Source of the DNA: Spirosoma aureum
Lineage (GTDB): Bacteria; Bacteroidota; Bacteroidia; Cytophagales; Spirosomataceae
Assembly (NCBI RefSeq): GCF_011604685.1
Contig: NZ_CP050063.1
Coordinates: 5,354,501-5,418,500, forward strand
DNA: 64,000 bases
Reading direction: 5' to 3'
Shown here piece after piece: positions 8,555 through 18,162 of this stretch; position 1 is the first letter of the stretch; each line of letters starts with the position of its first letter. The notes beneath the pieces are model-generated. The model saw only the letters and a list, made by a program, of their open reading frames with translations. It was not told the origin of the DNA and did no database searches. Made by a program: the position numbers and the translations under genes.

Positions 8555-9952
8555 ATGACCCAAACGCCTGTTATCGCCATTTTTGACGTCGGTAAGACAA
8601 ACAAGAAGCTGTTTCTCTTCAATGAAGACTATGAAATTGTTTGGGAAAAGACGACGCAATTTCCTGAAACAACCGACGATGATGGCGATCCCTGCGAAGA
8701 TGTCAGTCAGCTAAGTGACTGGGTGCAATCGTCGTTGAACGATGTTTTACAATTACCCGAGTTCTCGGTAAAGGCCGTCAATTTTTCTGCATATGGGGCC
8801 AGCTTCGTCCACCTGGGTGCCAATGGCCAAACAGTTGGTTATTTATATAATTACCTAAAGCCTTTCCCGGCAGCCATCCGGCAGCAATTTTACGACACCT
8901 ACGGAACCCAAAGCGACCTGTCTCTTCAAACGGCTTCACCAGCACTGGATAGCCTGAATTCTGGACTGATGCTGTACCGACTCAAGTATGACAAGCCCGA
9001 GCTGTACGAACGCATCCGTTATTCGCTTCATTTACCGCAGTTTGTGAGCTATCTTATTTCCGGAAAGTGTTTCTCTGATTTGACTAGCATTGGCTGTCAT
9101 ACGATGCTGTGGGATTTTCAGCGAAACGATTATCACCAGTGGGTCCTGAATGAAGGCATTGACAAGATTCTTGCCCCCACATTTCCTTCCGATAATGTCA
9201 TTAGCCCGGAAGTTGCCAATCGGCCTTATCCGGTCGGCATCGGTCTACACGATAGTTCGGCAGCACTTATTCCCTATCTGGCGTCGTTTCGTGAACCCTT
9301 TATTTTAATCTCGACGGGTACCTGGTCGATCAGCATGAATCCGTTCAATGCCAGTCCCGTTACACCGGAAGAATTGCAGTATGACTGTTTGTGTTTTCTG
9401 CACTACAAAGGTCAGCCCGTTAAAGCATCGCGCTTATTTGCCGGTTATGAACACGAACAGCAAACCAAACGATTGGCCGAGCATTTTAAAACGCCCGTTG
9501 ATTACTACAAAACGGTTGCCTATGATCCCCTGCTGATCCAGTCGCTCAGGATGCACCGACCCGATGCTGGAACCAACTTCGATCAGGTAAAAAACCCGCC
9601 CATGCAGGAGTCGTTGTTTGGCCATCGGAATCTTTCGCATTTTCAGAGTTACGAAGAAGCCTACCACCAGCTTATGCTGGATCTGGTAGCCCAACAATTG
9701 ATTTCAACGGATCTGGTGCTGGAAAACTCACCCGTCAAGCGCCTATTCGTAGATGGTGGATTCAGCAAGAATCCAATTTATATGGCCTTACTGGCGGCTG
9801 CCTTTCCGCAAACCGAAGTCTTTGCCGCGTCGGTGGCCCAGGCAACGGCACTGGGTGCGGCACTGGCTATTCACCAGCACTGGAACACAAAAGCTATCCC
9901 TGCCGAAATTGTTGATTTAAAGTTATATACAACGGATTCCGTGGCCATTTAA
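8555..9952 (+). CDS. FGGY-family carbohydrate kinase (rhamnulokinase-like)
   Basis: The 465-residue sugar kinase of the ASKHA fold has FDVGKTNKK as the N-terminal phosphate-1 loop and a conserved VDGGFSKNP near residue 400 as the adenosine motif. STGTWS near residue 250 is phosphate-2 type. It likely phosphorylates L-rhamnulose at O-1, making the substrate of the aldolase two genes upstream. The sequence is of the divergent FGGY group that accompanies RhaI/RhaD in Bacteroidota, so fuculose or another ketose cannot be excluded. It is the last gene of the operon and is followed by a strong terminator. Confidence 0.88.
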   Translation: MTQTPVIAIFDVGKTNKKLFLFNEDYEIVWEKTTQFPETTDDDGDPCEDVSQLSDWVQSSLNDVLQLPEFSVKAVNFSAYGASFVHLGANGQTVGYLYNYLKPFPAAIRQQFYDTYGTQSDLSLQTASPALDSLNSGLMLYRLKYDKPELYERIRYSLHLPQFVSYLISGKCFSDLTSIGCHTMLWDFQRNDYHQWVLNEGIDKILAPTFPSDNVISPEVANRPYPVGIGLHDSSAALIPYLASFREPFILISTGTWSISMNPFNASPVTPEELQYDCLCFLHYKGQPVKASRLFAGYEHEQQTKRLAEHFKTPVDYYKTVAYDPLLIQSLRMHRPDAGTNFDQVKNPPMQESLFGHRNLSHFQSYEEAYHQLMLDLVAQQLISTDLVLENSPVKRLFVDGGFSKNPIYMALLAAAFPQTEVFAASVAQATALGAALAIHQHWNTKAIPAEIVDLKLYTTDSVAI

Positions 9953-9997
9953 CCCGGACTTTGCACAGTTTTTTCAGATTTTGCCGACTACTTTTGC

Positions 9998-10052
9998 GAG
10001 ACGAAGGCCTCTAAGCGAACGTTGTTTCTTAGACGCCTTCGTCTCTCTTTTT
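9998..10052 (+). terminator. Terminator of the rhamnose operon
   Basis: An 11-bp stem GAGACGAAGGC/GCCTTCGTCTC and, after a C-C mismatch, a 6-bp stem TCTAAG/CTTAGA are closed by a 12-nt loop. TCTTTTT follows. It falls within the longest possible 5' extension of the next gene and shows that the extension is not coding. Confidence 0.88.
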
Positions 10053-10084
10053 ATGCTATACTCTCTCATCTCATTCAAACCTCT

Positions 10085-12124
10085 ATGAACGGCCCATTTC
10101 GCTTCAGTCGGGTACTTCTATTCATGCTCGGTTTTGTTAGCACTACCTCACAGCTTCAGGCGCGGATTGTTCGGATTGAAATTACCAGTGTTCAATCGCC
10201 AACGTTTGAGGGGAAGGTCTTCGGGAAGGTGGGCGCATACGAGAAATTACGGGGAAAAGCCTATGGCGAGCTAGATCCGGCGGCTCTTCAAAATGCCGTC
10301 ATTACCGACATCCAGTTAGCTCCTCGCAATGCCAGGGGAAAAGTAGAGTATGTAATGGACATTTACATCCTGAAACCGATCAATCTGGCCAATGGCAATC
10401 ATAAACTCTTTCTGGAGGTCAATAATCGGGGTGGGAAATTGTTCGGCGGTTTCAACAACAGTAGTGGCGGCAATGACCCTACCACTGCTGCTCACGCGGG
10501 AGAGGGCTTTTTGATGAATCGGGGCTACACAATCGCCTGGAATGGTTGGGACCCATCGGCATCAGCCGCCAACAATAACCTGACAATCAGCGTTCCGACC
10601 GTCAGGAATCCGGACGGTTCACCGATCACAGGACCCTCATACGAATACATAGTTTTCGACGATAAACCATCAACCACGTATTCGCTCGCTTATCCAGCGG
10701 CCACGTTGAACACCGCACAGGCAACCCTCACTGTGCGCGACCACTTGCAGGACTCGCCGACTGTTATACCGGCAGGGGGTTGGGAGTATGTCAATGAGCG
10801 TACGATTCAGTTGTTGCCCGCCGGAACGACTTTCCGGCAAAGTGCGATCTATGAACTGGTCTATCCAGCCCGCGATCCAATTGCAGCCGGGATTGGTTTT
10901 GCGGCCACGCGTGATTTTGTGTCGTTCTTACGGTACGCCAGGGCCGACGATTTTGGAAATGTCAATCCACTGGCTGGTGACTTGCAGTATACGTTCTCCT
11001 ATGCCGTTTCGCAACCGGCCCGCTATTTGAATGACTTTCAGACTCTTGGCTTCAATGCCGATGAAAATAACCGACGTGTCATTGATGGTATCGAAAACTG
11101 GCTGGGTGGTGGCAGTGGAATTGGATTGAACGTTCGGTTTGCCCAACCCTCACGAACCGAACGTAATCGGCAAAACCACCTTTACCCGGAAGGCGTTTTT
11201 CCATTTGCCTATCCCGTTACGACAGACCCATTTACGGGGAAAACTGGAGGACGGATAGTGGCCTGTTCAACCAGTCATACATGTCCGAATGTTTTCGAAA
11301 TCAATTCGGCCAACGAATATTGGGTAAAAGCGGCTTCGTTGCTGCATACGGATGCTTTGGGAAATGACTTGCCAGACCCGGAGAATGTTCGTTTCTTCCT
11401 CGTATCAGGTGCCCAGCATGGTGCGGGCAACGTCAACAACCGTGGTTTGTGCCAGCAGTTTCAGAATCCAACCAATGCGGAACCAATGCTACGGGCTCTG
11501 TTTATTGCCCTGGACGACTGGGTGACGAAAGGCACACCTCCACCCAGAAGTGAAGTTCCCCGGCGATCAACGGGCACGGCTGTTATCGCCAATGCCCATC
11601 AGAACTGGCAAACGGGACAGATTGATCAGGAGGCACTCGGCTGGCCGACGATTCCTGGCGTGACGTATACTGGCCTCATTACTACTCGCTACCAGCTAGA
11701 TTTTGGCTCTTCGTTTAGGCACGGAATCATGAGCCAGTATCCACCCAGTATCGGTGAGCGACCGGTTTACATAAACTTCGTTTCTAAGGTCGATCAGGAC
11801 GGGAATGAGATCGCCGGGATTCGGTTGCCACCCGTTGCCGCACCCATCGCAACAACAACGGGGTGGGCGCTGCGTCGGGCTGGTTACGGTGAAAATGAAG
11901 GCTGTGAGGGGGCCGGTCAGTTTATTCCCTTTAAACCAACAAAAGCTGAACGGCTGTCAGTCAATGATCCTCGGTTATCGTTACAGGAACGCTACCAGAC
12001 ACATGATGGCTACGTGAAAGCAGTGGAGAAAGCCGCCCGAAAACTAGCTGAGCAACGTTTTTTGCTACAGGAAGATATCGATCAGTATATTCATACAGCA
12101 GCGTCAAGTAACGTATTGAAGTAG
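10085..12124 (+). CDS. Secreted alpha/beta-hydrolase-domain protein (Abhydrolase_10 type)
   Basis: The protein has 679 residues from this start; a longer frame from a TTG at 10022 is rejected because a terminator lies in it. A signal peptide occupies about 1-26 (ends QLQA). The opening ARIVRIEITSVQSPTFEGKV and the later EVNNRGGKLFGGFN and GFLMNRGYTIAWNGWD match the large secreted alpha/beta hydrolase domain family PF20091. VSGAQHGAG may hold the catalytic histidine. Substrates are unknown in this family. It is a single-gene unit. Confidence 0.82.
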   Translation: MNGPFRFSRVLLFMLGFVSTTSQLQARIVRIEITSVQSPTFEGKVFGKVGAYEKLRGKAYGELDPAALQNAVITDIQLAPRNARGKVEYVMDIYILKPINLANGNHKLFLEVNNRGGKLFGGFNNSSGGNDPTTAAHAGEGFLMNRGYTIAWNGWDPSASAANNNLTISVPTVRNPDGSPITGPSYEYIVFDDKPSTTYSLAYPAATLNTAQATLTVRDHLQDSPTVIPAGGWEYVNERTIQLLPAGTTFRQSAIYELVYPARDPIAAGIGFAATRDFVSFLRYARADDFGNVNPLAGDLQYTFSYAVSQPARYLNDFQTLGFNADENNRRVIDGIENWLGGGSGIGLNVRFAQPSRTERNRQNHLYPEGVFPFAYPVTTDPFTGKTGGRIVACSTSHTCPNVFEINSANEYWVKAASLLHTDALGNDLPDPENVRFFLVSGAQHGAGNVNNRGLCQQFQNPTNAEPMLRALFIALDDWVTKGTPPPRSEVPRRSTGTAVIANAHQNWQTGQIDQEALGWPTIPGVTYTGLITTRYQLDFGSSFRHGIMSQYPPSIGERPVYINFVSKVDQDGNEIAGIRLPPVAAPIATTTGWALRRAGYGENEGCEGAGQFIPFKPTKAERLSVNDPRLSLQERYQTHDGYVKAVEKAARKLAEQRFLLQEDIDQYIHTAASSNVLK

Positions 12125-12149
12125 CTGGCAACAGAAAATGAACCGGAAT

Positions 12150-12800
12150 TTACTGGCAAAGCTCGTTATAAGCGGCAACCATGTCACCAAACTGATTCCA
12201 GTCGCGACGGGTGGCTATCGGGTAGTTGCGGATAAAAGTCGGGCAATCGCCAAACAGTTTTTCATGAACAGCTTCCAGATCACCACGTCTGGCAAGCAGC
12301 GGTTCCTGCCCGTTTTTCAGAACAATGTAGCTCAACTCCTGACGATTACTTTCCAGAACGAAATTCCCGAATGTATACTCAGTCGTTTTTTTCCAGCCCG
12401 ACACATCGAAATAAAGCGCCACTCGTCCTTCCAAAGGGCTCAGGCGTTCCAGTAACATCGGTTTATTGCTTCGTCGTGGATTGGGCACCCGTTCAAAAAT
12501 AACCATTTCCCGGTCACGTGAAATATACCCGCTCGAATAAGCGAAATCAGGGATATGCTGTGCAATAAGACGCAGATCATCGCCCTTCAATTTGGTTTTA
12601 GTCTTGTCGGCGCTGCGAATGATGACTCCTGCCGGTGAATCATTTATGAGTGCTCCAATTCGCATTTCTCCACGGATCGTATCGTTCGTCATCGTAACGA
12701 CGTAGCCATCGGTCCACATTGTGATGGCTCCTACTGGTATATATTGGGCCAGCCCAAGGGCGCTCTGCAGCAGGATAATAAGTATAGTTAAAATTTTCAT
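12150..12800 (-). CDS. Secreted protein of unknown function
   Basis: The 216-residue protein starts at the ATG giving MKILTILIILLQSALGLAQ, a clear signal peptide. The mature part has short beta-like stretches (GYVVTMTNDTIRGEMRIG, GRVALYFDVSGWKKT) resembling the small secreted beta-rich proteins common in Bacteroidota. No catalytic motif is visible and I cannot name the family. It converges on the hydrolase gene with a 25-bp gap, and lies downstream of the phosphatase on the same strand. Confidence 0.7.
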   Translation of the reverse strand: MKILTILIILLQSALGLAQYIPVGAITMWTDGYVVTMTNDTIRGEMRIGALINDSPAGVIIRSADKTKTKLKGDDLRLIAQHIPDFAYSSGYISRDREMVIFERVPNPRRSNKPMLLERLSPLEGRVALYFDVSGWKKTTEYTFGNFVLESNRQELSYIVLKNGQEPLLARRGDLEAVHEKLFGDCPTFIRNYPIATRRDWNQFGDMVAAYNELCQ

Positions 12801-12931
12801 GCTGGTCACTGATCGTTTGTGGCAACGAAGCTACCAGCACCGGAATGTTTCTGATATACAATTCTGCTTGAAACGTCAAATAGGGTGTTTGAACTGGGTT
12901 GAAGGCTGTTTATTGCCCATGAAACACTGAC

Positions 12932-14701
12932 TTATAGCTTGAAATTCATTCGGGCGAGAACCTGCGATCCAACGCGTGCAATGAACTGATAGTCACCAGG
13001 AACCGTAAGGTTAATCTGCTCATTGACTTCAGCGGTGTTAATGTATTGTTTCTCGAAGATGACAAGCCCCTGATTATCGGTCACGTGTAGATCAATAGTC
13101 TGGGGAGCGGGAATCGACACCTTAATGGCCGTTGCCCCTGTTGTAGGATTTGGATTGATCGTCAGTTGCCCCTCAAACCTCAGGTTCGTATCCGTTGAAT
13201 TGTCGACATCGACCGTAAAAACATCCGTTAAACAACCAGACTGATCGGTGACGGTGTAGGTCGTTGACACCGCAGGCGACACACTGATGGTTCGGCTGGT
13301 TTGCCCGGAATTCCAGGTATAATTTCCGGGCCATGAAGCCGCCAGTGTCAGCGGTTTATCGGGAATTGTCAGGAAATAACGGCGCTGGCTGACCTTTTTA
13401 AAAACGGTGAATTTGTCTCGTACAGTTCCATCTGCAGCCAGCCACTGCGCATCGAGTCGATTGTCGTTTACGTCGATCAGCATGGAACCGCCCACCTGAT
13501 TATCCGAATAAACCATAGCCTGATGTGGATACCCAACCGACTGCCCGCCCAGTTGACCACCGCTTCCATTGACCACATAGATCGTACCGGCCTGTTTGTT
13601 GATAATCGGGCAGGAATTGGGCGAACCATCATACCGGGCATTGCTAGTCGATATGGCATGCTGATTTAAATCGAATGTATTGGCCTGACCATAATGTCCT
13701 TTCATGAGATAGCTGCGTTCATACAGATGGCTGTGCCCCGATAAGACCAGGTCGACCTGATACTGCTCCAGAATAGGAAGTAATTGCTGGCGTATCTGAA
13801 TTAAATCATTTTCAGTATCCGAATTATGTGAGCCTTTGGTATAGGGCGGATGGTGAAAAAAAACAATCGTCCAGGGCTGATGATTAGCGGCTAAATCGCT
13901 GACAAGCCATTGCGCCTGCCGACCCGCCGGATCGTAGAGCCGTGAACCATCATTCCCTTCAGAATCCAGCGAAACGAAGTGAATATTCGCATAATTGAAC
14001 GAATAGTTGAGTTTAGATCCGGAAGGCACTCCACCGGCTTCGGCCTGCTGCGGAACACTGACCAGATTGAAATAGTCAACGTTTAAATTGTTGGGGTTAT
14101 CGATGTACTCATGGTTACCCGGTGTAGACCAGACCGGAACATGCTTCAAAATATCGGTATAGATATTAAAGAGGTTTTGCTGGTACTGCGCGTCAAATCC
14201 CTGATTATAAGCATTATCGCCCAGCCAAAGCCAGATATCGGCGGGATGGCTCTGCGCGGCTTGCCGGTATTGATTTAAAACGGCATTTTGGTTAGCATTG
14301 GCCGTACCAACGCCAAAATCACCCAGCGCCCAGATACGGACAGGAACGGTAGACCCCACGGTTGGCGAAGTTTGAAAATACTGATCACTGGAGGTCATTA
14401 AATCGCCCGCCGAGGAGCCAATGGCATAATAGTAACGACTCGCCGGTTGTAAGCCGGTTAGTGTAACAATGTGCTCAGTTGTTGCCGTTGGGTCGGTAGT
14501 TTCCTGGTTAAGCTGACCGGCGTTACTACCAAAGCGAACGCGGCTGTTGGTTGGTTGATCGGTACGCCAGCGAATCGTTATGCCCGTTGGTGTAACCGTC
14601 TGCAGGTAAGGTGAACGCGTAACGGTTTGCGCCATCGAAACCGTTACGGCCACTATCAGGCTGACAATCCAAATGACATGAAGTAGAGTTAGTCGGATCA
14701 T
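12932..14701 (-). CDS. Secreted purple acid phosphatase-like metallophosphoesterase with T9SS sorting tail
   Basis: The 589-residue protein starts with a signal peptide (1-25). An N-terminal fibronectin-like domain (about 26-115, SPYLQTVTPTGITIRW) is followed by a metallophosphoesterase domain (about 125-360). Metal-binding motifs are ALGDFGVG, WLGDNAYNQ, TPGNHEY, FFHHPPY and SGHSHLYER, all conserved. An Ig-like segment follows (about 445-500), then a C-terminal T9SS type A sorting domain (about 510-589, starting TINPNPTTG). It should be exported and anchored or released by type IX secretion, and hydrolyse phosphate esters outside the cell. It is transcribed alone. Confidence 0.93.
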   Translation of the reverse strand: MIRLTLLHVIWIVSLIVAVTVSMAQTVTRSPYLQTVTPTGITIRWRTDQPTNSRVRFGSNAGQLNQETTDPTATTEHIVTLTGLQPASRYYYAIGSSAGDLMTSSDQYFQTSPTVGSTVPVRIWALGDFGVGTANANQNAVLNQYRQAAQSHPADIWLWLGDNAYNQGFDAQYQQNLFNIYTDILKHVPVWSTPGNHEYIDNPNNLNVDYFNLVSVPQQAEAGGVPSGSKLNYSFNYANIHFVSLDSEGNDGSRLYDPAGRQAQWLVSDLAANHQPWTIVFFHHPPYTKGSHNSDTENDLIQIRQQLLPILEQYQVDLVLSGHSHLYERSYLMKGHYGQANTFDLNQHAISTSNARYDGSPNSCPIINKQAGTIYVVNGSGGQLGGQSVGYPHQAMVYSDNQVGGSMLIDVNDNRLDAQWLAADGTVRDKFTVFKKVSQRRYFLTIPDKPLTLAASWPGNYTWNSGQTSRTISVSPAVSTTYTVTDQSGCLTDVFTVDVDNSTDTNLRFEGQLTINPNPTTGATAIKVSIPAPQTIDLHVTDNQGLVIFEKQYINTAEVNEQINLTVPGDYQFIARVGSQVLARMNFKL

Positions 14702-14995
14702 ATACTACTAGTTGGCTTCATTAAAAGTACACAACTTTAATAACACTTCGGACATACAGCAAAAATGCGAATCGTAAGCAATGGGATACCAATAAGTCCG
14801 GCTCCCTGTAAGTAGACTATTTCCTTTTCGCGACCACTTGTTAACCAGAGTCAACCTATTGTCAACTCTGGCTGGCTGCCTCCTCTTTACTGGGCTACTT
14901 TTGGGCTGTTCTTTACATACTCAAGGAGCTTTGCTTTAATCCATTTGCGAGGCCAGTCAACGTAACGAATCACTACTATAACTCAATCATTAACC

Positions 14996-15547
14996 ATGCA
15001 TACATTATCCTTTGGCTTATTAATGGCCAGTTTACTAAGTTCTGTTTTCGCAACCACACTGAACCCATCGTCGGTAACTGATGGAAAATTGCACGGCATT
15101 CTGCCAATAGTCAATCAGAAAGTGACGTATTCCGAGGTCGTTGATTGTGGGAGTGTGTCGCAGATCGACCTGTTCCGGCGCGCCAGATTATGGATTGCTC
15201 AGTCGTCGTCTTCGTCAACCAGTACCTTTTCACTAAACGATAAAGAAACCGGTGATCTGGTAAGCCGGGGAAAACAGGTCGTTAGTATGCCCCGTTCGGA
15301 GAGCTTTGCCGGTGGTGTTTTTTCCTTTCGCTATAGTTTCGTCATCGAATGCAGCAACCGCAAATACCGGGCAACGATAACGCAGATCGACGTAGAAGAT
15401 GGAAACAGTGATAAATTAACACCGATCGAGGTCTATTCGCAACGCAATGAAAAAGACCTTCAGCTTATCTATCAGGAACTAGATAAGCAGCTAAAAGGCA
15501 CGCTGCAACTGCTTCAGGAAAACGTTAAAAACTACAAAGGTTTTTAG
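14996..15547 (+). CDS. DUF4468-type secreted protein
   Basis: The 183-residue protein has a signal peptide (about 1-19). The mature part, with LFRRARLWIAQ, SRGKQVV and FRYSFVIECSNRKYRATITQID, fits the DUF4468 domain with its TBP-like fold. Function in this family is unknown. It heads a run of four genes that are tightly packed with three small membrane proteins, which suggests one transcript and a joint envelope role. A second DUF4468 protein is at 27836-28417. Confidence 0.78.
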   Translation: MHTLSFGLLMASLLSSVFATTLNPSSVTDGKLHGILPIVNQKVTYSEVVDCGSVSQIDLFRRARLWIAQSSSSSTSTFSLNDKETGDLVSRGKQVVSMPRSESFAGGVFSFRYSFVIECSNRKYRATITQIDVEDGNSDKLTPIEVYSQRNEKDLQLIYQELDKQLKGTLQLLQENVKNYKGF

Positions 15548-15559
15548 GAATCCTGCTCC

Positions 15560-16039
15560 ATGAACCGAACTGTCACGTATTTGCTTGGCCCCGAATTGGT
15601 CTGGCTGCTTTTATTCGCTCTAGCGGGTATTCTTGTGGCCCAGAACCAGCCCGTAACGGGAATAAGTCATCTGAAGATCATCTGGTTAAACTGGTATCTA
15701 CCCGCCATTGGCGTTATGCTGGCCTTTGTACCCTTGTTCTGGGCAACGGGCAACCTGTGGTGGTGGCTGGTACGGATTGGTCTGGCAAGTCTGATTGGTG
15801 TTGTTCTGCTCGTGGGTTATTTGTGTAAATCGGCCAGTTATTCGGATATCCGCGATCTGGGCGTTGGCATGGGATTTCTGTTCTTCGTCGCTATCGGCTG
15901 GACACTATTAGCATCCATAGGATTGATCGCTATCCTTTTTCAATTAGCGAACTGGTCATTCCTGCCCGCCCTAAAATGTTTGCTGGTTGTGTTTAGCCTC
16001 TTTCTGCTTGTGATGAAGTTCAAGTGGGACAACCCCTGA
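15560..16039 (+). CDS. Four-helix membrane protein, paralogue of the gene at 16617
   Basis: The 159-residue protein has four predicted transmembrane helices (about 10-27, 47-65, 72-91, 104-135 as one long or two short ones, and a final one near 138-155). It begins MNRTVTYLLGPELVWLLLF. The protein at 16617 begins MNRTAAYLAGPELSWLILY and shares AFVPLFWA, RIGL and DIRDLGVG-like stretches, so the two come from a duplication. No named family is recognised. It starts 12 bp after the DUF4468 gene. Confidence 0.75.
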   Translation: MNRTVTYLLGPELVWLLLFALAGILVAQNQPVTGISHLKIIWLNWYLPAIGVMLAFVPLFWATGNLWWWLVRIGLASLIGVVLLVGYLCKSASYSDIRDLGVGMGFLFFVAIGWTLLASIGLIAILFQLANWSFLPALKCLLVVFSLFLLVMKFKWDNP

Positions 16040-16092
16040 AACAACGTCACTACGGTCCTTCCTCTTTTTAAGAAAATCATATTCGTACGCAC

Positions 16093-16620
16093 ATGTACAC
16101 CCTTCCATCAACCGTTTTATTCGCAACTCTGTCAATAGTCGGTTTTATATTATTGATAAAAAGTATCACCCGACTCACAGCGATCTATGCAACGGCTCCT
16201 AAAGTTGAGTGGATTGCCCAATCACCTGCCTGTTATTTTGATCTGCGTGACCCAGGTATCTATGAAATTTCGGTGATTCGGCCTTCTCTATTTGGCGTAA
16301 TACCCAAACAAATTCCCTTTGAAGTACTTGATCGTCAGGCTGAAAAAAGTATTGCCGTCGAAAACTATAACTTTCTGCTTTCCGGCAGCCGAGATATGTC
16401 CGGCAACCGAATTGTGCCAATTGCAGAGTTTACGATCGACCAGCCCAGCACATTCCGGCTTTTCAATCCGGCGAACGACGATTTTAACCAAACCGATAAA
16501 CTGCTCATCAGGCCCAAGGTTGGAATTACGGGTGTTTTTTCCATTCTGGCTGTCGTATTTTCGGGCATCTTGTTTATCGGCGGATCGATTGTTTTCATAA
16601 TAACACTGGTTAAGCCATGA
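16093..16620 (+). CDS. Membrane protein with two terminal helices
   Basis: The 175-residue protein has one helix at each end (about 6-24 and 148-172) and a soluble beta-rich middle of about 120 residues. It lies between the two paralogous four-helix proteins, and its stop overlaps the start of the next gene by four bases (ATGA), so it is translationally coupled. No motif points to an activity. The layout suggests a small membrane complex with its neighbours; this is inference. Confidence 0.75.
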   Translation: MYTLPSTVLFATLSIVGFILLIKSITRLTAIYATAPKVEWIAQSPACYFDLRDPGIYEISVIRPSLFGVIPKQIPFEVLDRQAEKSIAVENYNFLLSGSRDMSGNRIVPIAEFTIDQPSTFRLFNPANDDFNQTDKLLIRPKVGITGVFSILAVVFSGILFIGGSIVFIITLVKP

Positions 16621-17123
16621 ACCGCACCGCTGCTTATCTGGCTGGTCCTGAATTAAGCTGGCTCATCCTATACCTGATGACAATGTGGCTTGTTGCCTTC
16701 TATCAGCCGCTGGCCACCGACTCTTCGAAAGAACAGTTACTGAACTTTGGCTGGTTTTTACCGCTCATTGGTGTGATCATGGCTTTCGTTCCTTTATTCT
16801 GGGCACCTGGAAACCATTGGTTATGGTTAATTCGTATTGGCCTGGTCAGTAGCCTGGGCATTGCCTTCGTTGTCACCTATCTATGCAGTTCGGTCCAGTA
16901 TCACGACAGCCGCGATTCGGGTGTTGGAACCGCCTGGATTATGTTTTTCAGCCTGGGGATAATGACGCTTATTGGTATGATGTTTATTAGCGCCATTTTT
17001 CTACTAACTAAATGGCCGTTACTACCAGTCTTAAAATGGCTACTGATCATTGTCGGCATCCTGATTGCATTAGGAGCTGCCATTAACTGGCTGGCTTCAC
17101 TGGATACAGGCAAAGCTTCCTGA
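16617..17123 (+). CDS. Four-helix membrane protein, paralogue of the gene at 15560
   Basis: The 168-residue protein has four to five predicted helices and the same opening (MNRTxxYLxGPEL) and core as the 159-residue protein one gene upstream. It overlaps the preceding gene by four bases. It is the last gene of the DUF4468 unit and converges on the DUF6624 gene with only 27 bp between them. The function is unknown. Confidence 0.75.
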   Translation: MNRTAAYLAGPELSWLILYLMTMWLVAFYQPLATDSSKEQLLNFGWFLPLIGVIMAFVPLFWAPGNHWLWLIRIGLVSSLGIAFVVTYLCSSVQYHDSRDSGVGTAWIMFFSLGIMTLIGMMFISAIFLLTKWPLLPVLKWLLIIVGILIALGAAINWLASLDTGKAS

Positions 17124-17150
17124 CCTGACGATGGTCTGGTAAGAACCTAT

Positions 17151-17711
17151 TCATTCGGAAAGCCACCCGGCTTTCTGACGCCACTCACGGAAGTCAGCAT
17201 CGGCGTGAAGATCAGCCGAGTTGCCCGCGTCAATTGCTTCAGCAAGACGTTGTTCGGGAATAACCGGAAGATTGATTTCGGCCCGTAACCTATTTACAGC
17301 GACCTTGTCCTCAACGGGATATAGTTTACCCTTATCGTACTGAGTGCCATAGCGTTGCGGTTTGCCGGTAAAAAAGCAGATCCGATCATACAGATAGGCT
17401 AAATGCTGCGGATTGATGTCATCGCTGACATCGAGCATCAATTGATAACCAGATTTCATAAACAAAGCCTCGCCAATAGCATGCTGCACAATGAGCCAGG
17501 CGGCTTCGCTGGCTTCTTCGCCTACTTTCGAGCGGGTTGGCCAGCCAATCAGGCCAATTATTTCCCGAAGCCGGGCAACATTTGCCCGATGAATGGCTTC
17601 CATATCCGGGTTGTAGCCCTCCGACAGCTTGTTTTCCTGAAGCAATCGCTCCCGAACAGCCAGATCATGGTTTGCTAATTGAATGAGTTCCTGAGCGATT
17701 TGGGCTTCCAT
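17151..17711 (-). CDS. DUF6624-family protein
   Basis: The 186-residue cytoplasmic protein contains a histidine-rich helical core. WLIVQHAIGE, LAYLYDRICFFTGKPQRYGTQ and the preceding GWPTRSKVGEEAS are typical of DUF6624 proteins, whose activity is unknown. It lies four bases after the VOC gene, so the two form an operon. There is no signal peptide or membrane segment. Confidence 0.82.
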   Translation of the reverse strand: MEAQIAQELIQLANHDLAVRERLLQENKLSEGYNPDMEAIHRANVARLREIIGLIGWPTRSKVGEEASEAAWLIVQHAIGEALFMKSGYQLMLDVSDDINPQHLAYLYDRICFFTGKPQRYGTQYDKGKLYPVEDKVAVNRLRAEINLPVIPEQRLAEAIDAGNSADLHADADFREWRQKAGWLSE

Positions 17712-17715
17712 GTTA

Positions 17716-18081
17716 TTATGCAGCGGGGTTGCATTCTATCCGATGACCAATCCGAAGGATATGCCCGTCGGGGTCTTTGACAAACATTTCCCGCATGTTC
17801 CAGGGCATACGTTCGGGTGGCGACACATCCAGAGCCCCTTTTGCTTTGATTGTTTCATAGTAGGCATCTACGTCATCGATGACCAGGCAAACCCATGTTT
17901 CAGGATGACCCTGACCGTTCAGACAGAAGAAAATCTCCACGTCATTTTTCACCACGCCCCCAAAGGTTGGTGGATTTTCCCACTCCCATTTATCATCAAA
18001 GCCTAACACATCGATGTAATAGGCAAGGCTTCTTGTCACGTTGGCCGAATACAGAATCGGTACGGTATTCGCTAGTTTCAT
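17716..18081 (-). CDS. VOC (glyoxalase/bleomycin-resistance) family protein
   Basis: The 121-residue single-domain protein has a VOC fold made of two beta-alpha-beta-beta-beta units. VPILYSANVTRSLAYYIDVLGF opens the first and FVKDPDGHILRIGH closes the second with the usual C-terminal metal-ligand region. It resembles the Bacteroidota bleomycin-resistance-like proteins, which often act on or bind small molecules. The substrate is unknown. It is cotranscribed with the DUF6624 gene. Confidence 0.85.
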   Translation of the reverse strand: MKLANTVPILYSANVTRSLAYYIDVLGFDDKWEWENPPTFGGVVKNDVEIFFCLNGQGHPETWVCLVIDDVDAYYETIKAKGALDVSPPERMPWNMREMFVKDPDGHILRIGHRIECNPAA

Positions 18082-18162
18082 GCGTATTGTCGTTCAGTAG
18101 ACGCAATACTAAAATTCACTCAACGTAATCTTTTTACGTCATATAGCCCGATTGGTCGATTT

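Noticed and set aside
10022..10084. N-terminal extension of the Abhydrolase_10 gene from a TTG
   Set aside because: A strong terminator hairpin ends in it, and the ATG at 10085 starts a normal signal peptide.
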